Assembly (NCBI GenBank): GCA_934454635.1
Contig: CAKSFR010000001.1
Location: 124,001 to 188,000 of the forward strand
Reading direction: 5' to 3'
Origin: an uncultured Ruminiclostridium sp.
Lineage (GTDB): Bacteria > Bacillota > Clostridia > Oscillospirales > Ruminococcaceae
Length of the DNA: 64,000 nucleotides
This document shows positions 24,482 through 32,918 of this stretch, piece after piece; the stretch's first letter is position 1, and every line of letters starts with the position of its first letter. Both the position numbers and the translations under genes were made by a program. The notes under the pieces are model-generated. The model saw nothing but the letters and a program-made list of their open reading frames with translations, did no database searches and had not been told where the DNA came from.

Positions 24482-25922
24482 TTTTCATTTTCACCTGCGG
24501 ACATTCAAACCAGAATGTACTTCCCTTTCCAACTTCGCTGTCTACGCCGTAGTTGAACCCATGACGCTCAAAAACGCCCTTTACTATCGACAAGCCAAGC
24601 CCCGTGCCTTTTACCGCGCGCTTGTAATTTTCCGAACGGTCAACCTTATAGTAACGCTCCCAGATATACGGAAGCTGTTCTTTCGGTATTCCTATTCCTG
24701 AATCCGCGACCTCAAAACGAACCTTTCCGCCTTTTATTGTATAAAGGCGAACCGTCACCATATCCTCGCCAGAATAGTTTATAGCATTGATAATTAGGTT
24801 ATACACCGCCTGCCCCAGCTGCTTTGAATCAGCGCTGATATAAATATCATCCTGCATTTCGAGATTAACTTCAGTCTTTTCCAGCATTGAAAATCGAGAT
24901 ACGATCTCGCGCAGATGCGAGCTGAAATTTATGACTTTCATATCCATGTCAATCATTCCGCTCTGAAGCTTTGAAAGATTTAGAATATCCGAAACAAGAA
25001 GAGTAAGACGGTCCGTTTCGTCGATAATTACCTGCAAATGCTTGGTTCTCTTTTCGGGACTGTCGCCCGATAAATCGCGTATCATCTCCGCATAAGCCTT
25101 AATCATAGTAAGCGGCGTACGCAGGTCGTGTGAAACATTTGCGAGCAAATCTTTTCTCAGAGTTTCAACCCGCGCAATTTCCGTAGACGCCATGTTAAGG
25201 TTGTCCTTAAGCATTTTTATTTCGTAATACTCATTTTTGCGCGGCTGCATATTAAATTCACCGTTAATAAGCTTGTTTGCCGAACGCGAAATATTAACTA
25301 TCGGACGAGCGACGCGATTTGAAATAAAGAATGAAACTATCAGACTGAAGAAAATCAGAACGGTTGAGGACATAAGAAAAATACTCTTCAATATCTGAGT
25401 CGTAGTCCCCGTCGGTTCAAGATAAGTATATATAAAAATGTATCCAGTGATTTCGTCCGACGTTTCAACGTATGTTGCAAGCAGCAGCGACTGGCGGTCT
25501 TCTTCTCTTACAGGGAAAAATAAAGTCCCTGTTTTTGAATTTTTCAGTTCATCGACCATTTCATCGCTTATTCGCCTGTCGATTGAAACCGATGAACCTG
25601 TTGAATCGCAGGAATATGTGAGCGGTAATCCGCCGGTAACATCTGCGGGAATATGAATAAGTATTCCGAGCTGCTTGACCCGTGCATTTTTTTCAACCGT
25701 TTTGCGCATCTGAGCGAAATCCGAAGTGTACCAGACTTTCTTTATCTCAAGCGAAGTTGCTACGCTTTCCTGAGTTTTAAGGTATTCATATATCACCGGC
25801 ATAAGAACAACCTGAGAAAAATACACAAAAAGCAGTATTCCCGTGCAGAAAAGCAGCAGGATAATCCATATTCTAAACCGTATACTGTTAAAAATGCCGT
25901 CGGTTTTTTCACTGAACTTCAA
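24450..25922 (-). CDS. Membrane sensor histidine kinase
   Basis: A 490-residue kinase. TM1 lies at about residues 15-40, an extracytoplasmic sensor region of about 135 residues follows, then TM2 near 178-203 and a HAMP domain (NRVARPIVNISRSANKL). The phospho-acceptor motif is VSHDLRTPL, then N-box NLIINAINYSG, G1 ADSGIGIPKEQ, F-box and G2 GTGLGLSIV, all intact. It starts at a TTG (25922) inside the stop region of the regulator gene, giving translational coupling. The signal sensed is unknown. Confidence 0.92.
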   Translation of the reverse strand: MKFSEKTDGIFNSIRFRIWIILLLFCTGILLFVYFSQVVLMPVIYEYLKTQESVATSLEIKKVWYTSDFAQMRKTVEKNARVKQLGILIHIPADVTGGLPLTYSCDSTGSSVSIDRRISDEMVDELKNSKTGTLFFPVREEDRQSLLLATYVETSDEITGYIFIYTYLEPTGTTTQILKSIFLMSSTVLIFFSLIVSFFISNRVARPIVNISRSANKLINGEFNMQPRKNEYYEIKMLKDNLNMASTEIARVETLRKDLLANVSHDLRTPLTMIKAYAEMIRDLSGDSPEKRTKHLQVIIDETDRLTLLVSDILNLSKLQSGMIDMDMKVINFSSHLREIVSRFSMLEKTEVNLEMQDDIYISADSKQLGQAVYNLIINAINYSGEDMVTVRLYTIKGGKVRFEVADSGIGIPKEQLPYIWERYYKVDRSENYKRAVKGTGLGLSIVKGVFERHGFNYGVDSEVGKGSTFWFECPQVKMKNAGAEVSDDK

Positions 25923-26580
25923 ATTTATACCCCATTCCGCGAAGCGTTACAATAAATTTGCGATATTTTCCGAGATTGTTGCGGAGCATTTTTATATGGG
26001 TATCGATCGTGCGGTCATCGCCAAAAAAGTCATATCCCCATACCTCGGCAAGCAGCTTATCCCGCGTCAGTGCAATATTCTTGTTTCTAACCAAATAAAA
26101 CAGCAAATCGTATTCCTTTGGCGTGAGATTAGCACGTTCGCCGTCTATAAAAACGTTGCGCGCCGTAAAGTTTATTTCAAGACCCTCAAATTTAACGATA
26201 TCGCTCTGTACGCTCGTCGGAGCGTTCCGCTTTATTATGGCGTTTACACGCGCAAGCACTTCCTTCGGAGAAAAAGGCTTCACTACATAATCATCTGCGC
26301 CGATTTCAAAACCGAAAAGCTTATCGTATTCTTCTCCGCGCGCCGAAAGCATAAGCACAGGCGTATTTTTAAACTTTCTTATTTCTTTGCACGCCGAAAA
26401 ACCGTCCAGCTTAGGCATCATAACATCAAGAATGATAATATCATAATCCGTATTTTTTGCCATTTCGACTGCCTGCATTCCGTCAACGGCTTCAGAAACC
26501 TCATGTCCCTCAAATTCAGCATATTCGCGTATAACCTCGCGTATCTTCTGCTCATCATCAGCAACTAAAATCTTGTACAT
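25909..26580 (-). CDS. OmpR/PhoB-family response regulator
   Basis: A 223-residue DNA-binding regulator. The receiver domain has the acidic pocket DDE (8-10), phospho-acceptor Asp52 (DIIILDVMMPK), Ser/Thr and Lys (VVKPF). The C-terminal winged helix has LTPKEYDLLFYLVRN and the closing RGMGYKFE. It forms an operon with the kinase. Three direct repeats at 11-bp spacing in its promoter suggest autoregulation. Its leader contains a terminator (26616-26656). Confidence 0.93.
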   Translation of the reverse strand: MYKILVADDEQKIREVIREYAEFEGHEVSEAVDGMQAVEMAKNTDYDIIILDVMMPKLDGFSACKEIRKFKNTPVLMLSARGEEYDKLFGFEIGADDYVVKPFSPKEVLARVNAIIKRNAPTSVQSDIVKFEGLEINFTARNVFIDGERANLTPKEYDLLFYLVRNKNIALTRDKLLAEVWGYDFFGDDRTIDTHIKMLRNNLGKYRKFIVTLRGMGYKFEVQ

Positions 26581-26615
26581 ATATACGTCCCGCCTTTCAG
26601 ATGTTTAAAATTTGT

Positions 26616-26656
26616 AAAAAAAAAGTTCAGTCAAGAGCCTACGGTTCTTACTGAAC
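26616..26656 (-). terminator. Terminator in the leader of the two-component operon
   Basis: GTTCAGT (26625-26631) pairs with ACTGAAC (26650-26656), with inner AAGA/TCTT pairing. On the minus strand it is followed by an uninterrupted run of nine T. It stands about 36 bases upstream of the response-regulator start codon and downstream of its probable promoter, so it could act as an attenuator. Confidence 0.8.
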
Positions 26657-26768
26657 GTTGCTCCATCTATGATGAAGCGAAATGAAATAAGATTAAAATG
26701 AAATGTTGGGAGAGGAAATTATGATTAATTCATCATTAATCAATTAAAGGGAACTACCCCCTTTAACA
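26657..26768 (-). promoter_or_regulatory. Structured 5' leader of the response-regulator operon
   Basis: Between the promoter and the leader terminator the minus-strand RNA can form TTAAAGGG/CCCTTTAA (26744-26751 with 26759-26766) and GATTAAT/ATTAATC (26723-26729 with 26735-26741). With the terminator this makes three hairpins in about 150 bases. No known riboswitch class was recognised. Confidence 0.4.
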
Positions 26769-26774
26769 ATTCGT

Positions 26775-26820
26775 ATTATACCCCGATGATGTGATAATAT
26801 TGTGATAGAACTGTGAGTAA
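26775..26820 (-). promoter_or_regulatory. Response-regulator promoter with 11-bp-spaced direct repeats
   Basis: Minus-strand TATAAT at 26780-26775. Upstream, on the plus strand, TGTGATA (26790), TGTGATA (26801) and TGTGAGT (26812) recur every 11 bases across the -35 position. OmpR/PhoB-type regulators bind such head-to-tail repeats. Confidence 0.6.
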
Positions 26821-26862
26821 TTTCAGAAAAAGGGGTAAAAACTAGCGATGCGCTGATTAAAA

Positions 26863-27951
26863 TTAAGGTTCATCCGATTCAGCACCCATAAAGAAAAGTT
26901 CAAGCGAACTTATCATCGGATTCGGCACATCGGATAAATCCTCGGCGTCGCTCTTCAGATAAGGACGTTCGGGACGATGATATAATTTATAATAGGTATC
27001 GGTTCCTTTTCTGCGGCGTTCGTTTATTTTTTCGCAGTCCAAATCCGGTTCAAGCTGCATTGAATGTGAAACATTTCTTATCTTCGGCGAGCATTCGGCT
27101 TTTATGTAGCCCGTGCAGATAATCTTATCAAGTTCCTGAAAGAACTCAGCTTTCCCGTTCATAAGCTTAAATAAATGGCACACCACACGCATTTCCAATC
27201 TGGAATTTGTAAGGCTGTAATTCTGATGAAACGGAAACTCCGCATTAAAAATAATTACCCCATTTTCGTGTGACCTTATGGTTATCAAGCCGCCCGAACC
27301 GAACACTGTTGATACAAGCATAATTTTTATAAGATTAAAAAGCGCCATTTCAAAGTGCCTGTAATCCAGCTTCCAGTACGGCGTATCTACACATATAAGA
27401 TAGGCGAAATCCTTGCGGATTTTTCGCAGCGCAAACTTTGCTTCGTCAAACGTTCGTATAAGATATTTTTCAAGCGGGATAAAGCAAGGCTTCTCGCTTT
27501 CTTCAAAAAGCTGAAGAATATTCAGACTATTGGTGTAAATATCCGACATCTGCCGAAGCTGCAAATGCAAAGAATCCTTTACTGTGCCGAAATCAGCTTT
27601 ATTAACATAGTTCTCAATCATTTGCGCCATAGATATTACATTCAAAGACCCGTGACGTATGTTGTCAATATCTTCAAAAAGTTCTTCACGGCTCAGTATT
27701 TCATCCGGCAGCACCTGAAAAATTCTGCACACTATTCTTCTGTCGCGAAGCATATTGACCTTTACTGAATATTCAACGCCTTTCGCTTTGAAATTATAAC
27801 ATATCGTATCCGAAAAATCGGCTCTGTACAGCTTTTTCTGAAGGTTTTTGTGTCGTCGGCTTATTCTGCTGAAAAGCTCATGATTATCCGACCAGATTAT
27901 GTTGAAAAATTCATCGAAAATTCCCGTGTAACAAAAATCCGAATATTTCAT
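26863..27951 (-). CDS. Degenerate sensor-kinase-like protein
   Basis: A 362-residue soluble protein. Residues 1-85 look PAS-like. Residues 90-130 resemble a kinase dimerisation helix with His100 in DNIRHGSLNVI. Residues ~195-290 resemble a HATPase domain with an N-box-like EMALFNLIKIML, but no clear G1/G2 glycine boxes are visible, so catalysis is doubtful. The C-terminus is charged. The ATG at 27951 is chosen because the longer frame overlaps the upstream gene. Role unknown; it may be a signalling scaffold. Confidence 0.55.
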   Translation of the reverse strand: MKYSDFCYTGIFDEFFNIIWSDNHELFSRISRRHKNLQKKLYRADFSDTICYNFKAKGVEYSVKVNMLRDRRIVCRIFQVLPDEILSREELFEDIDNIRHGSLNVISMAQMIENYVNKADFGTVKDSLHLQLRQMSDIYTNSLNILQLFEESEKPCFIPLEKYLIRTFDEAKFALRKIRKDFAYLICVDTPYWKLDYRHFEMALFNLIKIMLVSTVFGSGGLITIRSHENGVIIFNAEFPFHQNYSLTNSRLEMRVVCHLFKLMNGKAEFFQELDKIICTGYIKAECSPKIRNVSHSMQLEPDLDCEKINERRRKGTDTYYKLYHRPERPYLKSDAEDLSDVPNPMISSLELFFMGAESDEP

Positions 27952-27955
27952 ACAA

Positions 27956-28156
27956 TCAGTCCTTGATAAGCTTTCTCTTGTTTCCGTTCTCGTCCACAAT
28001 ATATGTGTTCTGCAAGTGCGGCATATAAGAATTTTTCATGTGTTGGCGATATTCATTGCGCAAGCGCTCTTGTTCTTCCTTTTCTTCGACAGTAAGCTCT
28101 TCTTCTCTCGCCTTTCTCGCAAGATAATTTATCCTGTCAATTTTTGATTTATCCAT
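27956..28156 (-). CDS. DUF896 family protein (YnzC-like)
   Basis: A 66-residue cytosolic protein with the DUF896 pattern: KIDRINYLARKAREEELTVEE followed by ERLRNEYRQ and a C-terminal VDENGNKRKL. The family forms a helical hairpin; its function in Firmicutes is unclear. The second ATG (28156) has AAGAAAGGCG upstream. It lies between the XRE repressor and the kinase-like gene, all on one strand. Confidence 0.88.
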   Translation of the reverse strand: MDKSKIDRINYLARKAREEELTVEEKEEQERLRNEYRQHMKNSYMPHLQNTYIVDENGNKRKLIKD

Positions 28157-28198
28157 GGCTGCGCCTTTCTTGTTCATGTTTTTTGAAATAATGAATGT

Positions 28199-28591
28199 TC
28201 ATATCTGCTTGTTGGTAGAATTAAAGTACATTTCAGTAAGGCAAGAGAAAAGCGCCTGCTTATCTTCCGGATTTATATCGGGACACTCAAACAGCTCCTT
28301 GCCCTTTTCGAGATATTCTGCCGCTTCACGAATAGAATTTGCGTTGGATTTGGAATGAAAAACGAAACGTTCCCTGCTGTCGAGAACAAGCCCCTTGCTG
28401 TCATCGAGAAGAAACTCGGTTGTCGTATCAAGTTCCTTAGCTATCTTATCAAGCACATCCCGCTTGGGCTTTCGCGAACCGTTAAGATAATTTGCAAGTC
28501 CTCTGTATGTTATGCCGACCTTTTCGGCAAGCTCCGTCTTGCTGATATTCTTTCTGCAAATCAGTATTTCCATTTTTTCATCTAAAAGCAT
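28199..28591 (-). CDS. XRE-family transcriptional repressor
   Basis: A 130-residue regulator with an N-terminal helix-turn-helix (NISKTELAEKVGITYRGLANYLNGSRKPKRD) and a helical C-terminus that may bind a ligand or dimerise. The ATG at 28591 has GGAGG six bases upstream. Its promoter is flanked by inverted copies of TTGTTCAT, pointing to autoregulation. It is divergent from argG and could also affect that promoter. Confidence 0.87.
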   Translation of the reverse strand: MLLDEKMEILICRKNISKTELAEKVGITYRGLANYLNGSRKPKRDVLDKIAKELDTTTEFLLDDSKGLVLDSRERFVFHSKSNANSIREAAEYLEKGKELFECPDINPEDKQALFSCLTEMYFNSTNKQI

Positions 28592-28608
28592 GGTCAACCT
28601 CCAAACGA

Positions 28609-28647
28609 TTGTTCATATTACCATTATACACATGAACAAGCACAAAG
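28609..28647 (-). promoter_or_regulatory. XRE promoter with flanking inverted operator halves
   Basis: On the minus strand a TTGACT-type -35, a 17-base spacer and TATAAT (28629-28624). TTGTTCAT (28609-28616) and ATGAACAA (28632-28639) form an 8-bp inverted repeat around the -10. A further ATGAACAA occurs at 28688-28695. Confidence 0.7.
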
Positions 28648-28744
28648 TCAATAAAATTTTACACATTTTTGCATTTTTTGACTCGATATGAACAATTGCT
28701 ATATTCAAAACATTCATAATATATTCATGTTATTCAGTATAATA

Positions 28745-28795
28745 TGCATTTATTTGCATAAATTCCCTTGACAAACTGAATAATTGTTGTATAAT
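28745..28795 (+). promoter_or_regulatory. argG promoter with candidate ARG box
   Basis: Near-consensus TTGACA (28768-28773), 16 bases, TATAAT (28790-28795). Just upstream TGCATTTATTTGCA (28745-28758) is a near-palindrome of ARG-box type, to which arginine repressor ArgR/AhrC would bind. The box call is inference. Confidence 0.65.
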
Positions 28796-28832
28796 GATAT
28801 TAGAATATTTTTTTCAAAAGGAGAATACTTTC

Positions 28833-30053
28833 ATGGCTAAAGAAATCAAAAAAATCATTCTTGCATATTCGGGCGGTCTTGATACCTCTATTATTATTCC
28901 GTGGCTTCACGAAAATTACCCCGGCTGCGAAGTAATCTGCGTTGCAGGCAACGTTGGTCAGGATGCCGAAATTGAAGGTCTTGAGGAACGCGCTAAGAAA
29001 ACAGGAGCGTCAAAGCTTTACATTGAAGACATTCAGGACGAATTTGTAAACGACTTTATTTTCCCCACTCTTAAAGCAGGCGCTCGTTACGAGGGCTATC
29101 TTTTAGGTACGTCTTTTGCGCGTCCCCCGATTGCTAAAAGACTTGTTGAAATCGCAAAGAAAGAAAACGCTGACGCTATTTGCCACGGCTGTACAGGCAA
29201 GGGAAACGATCAGGTTCGCTTTGAACTTACCATCAAGGCTCTTGCGCCCAATCTTACAGTGATTGCTCCGTGGAGAATCTGGGATATCAAATCAAGAGAA
29301 CAGGAAATCGAATATGCTGAAGCTCACAAGGTTCCGATTAAAATTACAAGAGAAACAAACTACTCTAAGGATATGAACCTTTGGCATCTTTCACACGAGG
29401 GCATGGATCTTGAAGATCCCGCAAACGAGCCTCAGTACAATAAGCCCGGTTTCCTTGAACTCGGCGTTTCTCCCGAAATGGCTCCCGATAAGCCTACATA
29501 TGTTACGATCAGCTTTGAAAAGGGCGTTCCCGTTGCTCTCAACGGTGAAAAAATGGACGGCGTAAAGCTCATCAAGACACTGAACAAAATCGGCGGCGAA
29601 AACGGTATCGGTCTTTATGATGTTGTTGAAAACAGACTTGTAGGTATGAAGTCCAGAGGCGTTTATGAAACTCCCGGCGGCACTATTCTTTATCACGCTC
29701 ATGATGTACTTGAAACAATCTGCCTTGACAAGGAAACTCAGCACTATAAAGCGGGTCTTGCTCTCAAGTATGCAGACCTCGTTTACAACGGACAGTGGTA
29801 TACTCCTTTAAGAGAAGCTATGGACGCATTCGTTGACAAGACGCAGGAAACCTGCACAGGTGAAGTTAAACTTAAGCTCTATAAGGGAAATATCATCAAT
29901 GCCGGCGTAACTTCTCCCTATACCCTTTACAGTGAAGATTTCGCTTCGTTCAACGAAGATGATGTTTATAATCAGAAGGACGCTGACGGATTTATCAACC
30001 TTTTCGGACTTCCGATTAAGGTTAAGGCTCTTCTCGACGAAAACAGAAAGTAA
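28833..30053 (+). CDS. argG: Argininosuccinate synthase
   Basis: A 406-residue enzyme joining citrulline and aspartate with ATP. N-terminal ATP pyrophosphatase motif [10 protein letters not shown]. Other family marks are [13 protein letters not shown] and the EMAPDKP segment. AAAGGAG lies nine bases before the ATG at 28833; the frame extends further up but has no site. It heads the arginine gene region and has its own strong promoter and terminator. Confidence 0.96.
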   Translation: MAKEIKKIILAYSGGLDTSIIIPWLHENYPGCEVICVAGNVGQDAEIEGLEERAKKTGASKLYIEDIQDEFVNDFIFPTLKAGARYEGYLLGTSFARPPIAKRLVEIAKKENADAICHGCTGKGNDQVRFELTIKALAPNLTVIAPWRIWDIKSREQEIEYAEAHKVPIKITRETNYSKDMNLWHLSHEGMDLEDPANEPQYNKPGFLELGVSPEMAPDKPTYVTISFEKGVPVALNGEKMDGVKLIKTLNKIGGENGIGLYDVVENRLVGMKSRGVYETPGGTILYHAHDVLETICLDKETQHYKAGLALKYADLVYNGQWYTPLREAMDAFVDKTQETCTGEVKLKLYKGNIINAGVTSPYTLYSEDFASFNEDDVYNQKDADGFINLFGLPIKVKALLDENRK

Positions 30054-30078
30054 AATTTAATTTTATTACACAGCTTTG

Positions 30079-30127
30079 AATATTGAAACAGGCTGAGAAG
30101 GGCCTGTTTCAATATTATTTCTTTTAT
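30079..30127 (+). terminator. Strong stem-loop terminator between argG and argH
   Basis: A perfect 15-bp stem (30079-30093 with 30102-30116), loop of eight bases, followed by ATTTCTTTTAT. It lies between two genes of one pathway and so separates argG from the rest or acts as an attenuator. Confidence 0.85.
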
Positions 30128-30150
30128 AGCGGAAAGGTTTGGAAGCAGAT

Positions 30151-31521
30151 ATGGAAAAAATGTGGGCAGGGCGTTTCTCAAAAGAGGTTGACAGCGGCGT
30201 TAACGCATTCAATTCGTCTATTTCATTCGATTGCAGAATGTATAAAAACGACATTGAAGGCAGTATCGCTCATGCAACGATGCTTGGCGAACAAGGCATT
30301 ATCGCAATGGAAGACAGCCTTACAATTATTGGCGGGCTTAAAGAAATCCTTGAGGACTTAAACAGCGGAAAGCTGATGTTTGATCCAAACGCTGAAGATG
30401 TTCATATGTTCGTGGAAGCTGAACTTACTAAAAGATTGGGTGATGTCGGCAAGCGCCTGCATACCTCGCGCTCAAGGAACGACCAAGTCGCACTGGATAT
30501 CCGACTTTATCTGCGTGACGAAATTGATGAAATTCATACTCTTGTTCATAAACTCACTGAAACCTTATGCAACATCGCCGAACAGCATAAAGATACAATC
30601 ATGCCGGGGTACACTCACCTTCAGCGCGCACAGCCGATTACATTCGGACAGCATCTTATGGCGTATGCACAGATGTTCCTGCGCGATATGGAACGGCTCA
30701 GCGATGTGAACAAGCGTATGAACGTTTGTCCTCTCGGAAGCGGAGCGCTTGCCGGAACAACATATCATATCGATCGCTTCAGAACCGCTTCCCTGCTTGG
30801 TTTTGACGCTCCTATGGCAAATTCTCTCGACGGCGTTTCAGACCGCGATTTCTGTATTGAGCTTTCATCGGCGATTTCAATTATTATGATGCATCTGTCG
30901 CGCTTTTCGGAGGAGATTATTCTTTGGTGTAGTTGGGAATTTAAATTCATTGAGTTAGATGACGCCTTTGCGACAGGTTCAAGCATTATGCCGCAGAAGA
31001 AAAATCCTGATATTGCCGAACTCGTAAGAGGAAAAACTGCGCGCGTATTCGGGGACAATGTTACTCTGCTTGCTATGATGAAAGGGCTTCCGCTTGCATA
31101 CAATAAGGATATGCAGGAGGACAAGGAAGCGATTTTTGACGCAGTCGATAATGTTAAGCTTTGCCTTTCCACATTTATTCCTATGCTGGCAACAATGAGT
31201 GTATATAAGGATAATATGCGCAATGCGGCGGCGCGCGGATTTATAAACGCGACCGACTGCGCCGACTATCTTGTTAAAAAAGGAATGCCGTTCCGTGACG
31301 CGTATAAAATCACAGGCGGGCTTGTTGCGGAATGTATATCGAAAAACACAGACCTTGAACATCTACCGCTTGAGGCATATAAAGAAAAGTCAGAGCTTTT
31401 TGCCGACGATGTTTACAATGCGATCAGTCTTGAAACCTGCGTAAAAGAGCGCAAATCTTACGGCGGACCTTCACCGGAAAGTGTAGAAATACAGATAAAA
31501 TTGGTGCGTGAAAGGTTATGA
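30151..31521 (+). CDS. argH: Argininosuccinate lyase
   Basis: A 456-residue fumarase-superfamily enzyme splitting argininosuccinate to arginine and fumarate. Begins MEKMWAGRFSK, has TSRSRNDQVA and PGYTHLQRAQP, and the superfamily signature GSSIMPQKKNPD. I use the ATG at 30151; the TTG at 30139 overlaps the GGAAAGG site. Its last four bases overlap the GNAT gene. Confidence 0.96.
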   Translation: MEKMWAGRFSKEVDSGVNAFNSSISFDCRMYKNDIEGSIAHATMLGEQGIIAMEDSLTIIGGLKEILEDLNSGKLMFDPNAEDVHMFVEAELTKRLGDVGKRLHTSRSRNDQVALDIRLYLRDEIDEIHTLVHKLTETLCNIAEQHKDTIMPGYTHLQRAQPITFGQHLMAYAQMFLRDMERLSDVNKRMNVCPLGSGALAGTTYHIDRFRTASLLGFDAPMANSLDGVSDRDFCIELSSAISIIMMHLSRFSEEIILWCSWEFKFIELDDAFATGSSIMPQKKNPDIAELVRGKTARVFGDNVTLLAMMKGLPLAYNKDMQEDKEAIFDAVDNVKLCLSTFIPMLATMSVYKDNMRNAAARGFINATDCADYLVKKGMPFRDAYKITGGLVAECISKNTDLEHLPLEAYKEKSELFADDVYNAISLETCVKERKSYGGPSPESVEIQIKLVRERL

Positions 31522-31940
31522 TTACATTTGATAAAGAGATTACATATGAAGATTACAATGAACTGCGCAGACTTGTGGGCTGGGGAATGATTTCACAGCG
31601 TCAGTTCAGTATGAGTATTCCCAATTCCCGTTTCATCACCGTTGGAAAGTGCGATGGAAAGACGATTTCCATGGCGCGTGCTGTCGGCGACGGCGGGTAT
31701 CACCTGCTTGTTGTTGACGTTATAGTTCATCCCGATTTTCAGCGTCAAGGCATCGGAAAACAGATGATATCGCAGTTGTTGGACTTCGTTAAAGGCGGAT
31801 ACGTTGAACCGGGAGAAACCGCTATGGTTTCTCTGCTCTCTGCAAAAGATAAAGAACCTTTTTATGAAAAAGTAGGTTTTGTGCGGCGTCCGAACGACGA
31901 ACGCGGAGCCGGCATGAGTCTGTTTTACACACAAAAATAA
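31518..31940 (+). CDS. GNAT acetyltransferase in the arginine operon
   Basis: A 140-residue single-domain GNAT with the acetyl-CoA motif VIVHPDFQRQGIGKQMISQLL and the following DKEPFYEKVGF. It overlaps argH by ATGA and precedes argC by 17 bases. Position suggests N-acetylglutamate synthesis, which would prime the acetylated pathway, but many GNATs of this size act on other amines. Short stand-alone N-acetylglutamate synthases are known in several bacteria. Confidence 0.85.
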   Translation: MITFDKEITYEDYNELRRLVGWGMISQRQFSMSIPNSRFITVGKCDGKTISMARAVGDGGYHLLVVDVIVHPDFQRQGIGKQMISQLLDFVKGGYVEPGETAMVSLLSAKDKEPFYEKVGFVRRPNDERGAGMSLFYTQK

Positions 31941-31957
31941 CAAAAAGGAAGTCTACA

Positions 31958-32902
31958 ATGACAAAGATATTTATTGACGGTCAGGAAGGTACTACCGGTC
32001 TTAAAATTCTGGAGCGTTTTAAGTGCAGAAACGACATTGAACTGCTTAAAATCGACCCCGAAAAAAGAAAAGATACCGAGGAGCGAAAGAAACTTATCAA
32101 TTCATCGGATTTCACCTTTCTTTGCTTACCGGACGCTGCCGCGATTGAAGCGGTTTCGCTTGTTGAAAACCCCGAAACACGCATAATTGACGCTTCAACA
32201 GCACACCGAATCAATCCCGACTGGGCATATGGTTTTCCGGAGCTTTCCGCACAGCACCGCGAGAAAATTAAAAACTCCAAAAGAGTTGCCGTTCCCGGCT
32301 GTTATGCCAGCGGATTTCTTTCTATGGCATATCCGCTCGTTGCGCACGGGATCCTTCCTAAAGATTACCCTGTAACGATTCATGCGGTTTCCGGTTACAG
32401 CGGCGCAGGGAAAAAAGGTATCGCGCAGTACGAAGCGGCGGAGCGTGCAAAGGAGTTTGACACGCCGCGCCAGTATGCGCTGACGCAAAACCATAAGCAT
32501 CTTCCCGAAATGCAGGTAATATCGGGGCTTGAACATAAGCCGATATTCAATCCGTATGTGTGCGATTATTTTGCGGGAATGGCAGTTTCGCTTCCCATTC
32601 ACACCCGATTACTCAGCAAGAAATACACGCCTTATGACATTAAGCAAATGTTTGATGAGCATTACAACGGGTCTGCGTTCATATCTGTGGCAGAGGTGAA
32701 CGGAACAGATATCCTTACAAATGGCTTTATCGGTGCAAATGAGCTTGAAAACACCAATCGTATGCAGATTATCGTCTGCGGAAACGATGAGCAGATTCTT
32801 ATTTGTTCACGTTTTGATAATTTAGGAAAAGGCGCAAGCGGAGCCGCTGTTCAGTGCCTTAATATCATGATGAACATTGACGAAAAAACAGGACTTATTT
32901 AA
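31958..32902 (+). CDS. argC: N-acetyl-gamma-glutamyl-phosphate reductase, type 2 (short form)
   Basis: A 314-residue NADPH-dependent reductase, third step of arginine synthesis. The N-terminus FIDGQEGTTGLKI and the catalytic VPGCYASGF (Cys) are seen. It is about 30 residues shorter than the common type and matches the type-2 subgroup. AAAGGAAG lies before the ATG. Confidence 0.93.
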   Translation: MTKIFIDGQEGTTGLKILERFKCRNDIELLKIDPEKRKDTEERKKLINSSDFTFLCLPDAAAIEAVSLVENPETRIIDASTAHRINPDWAYGFPELSAQHREKIKNSKRVAVPGCYASGFLSMAYPLVAHGILPKDYPVTIHAVSGYSGAGKKGIAQYEAAERAKEFDTPRQYALTQNHKHLPEMQVISGLEHKPIFNPYVCDYFAGMAVSLPIHTRLLSKKYTPYDIKQMFDEHYNGSAFISVAEVNGTDILTNGFIGANELENTNRMQIIVCGNDEQILICSRFDNLGKGASGAAVQCLNIMMNIDEKTGLI

Positions 32903-32918
32903 ATAAGAGGTATTCAAA

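Noticed and set aside
25843..26568. 241-codon plus-strand open frame
   Set aside because: Antisense to the response regulator and kinase start; shadow composition.
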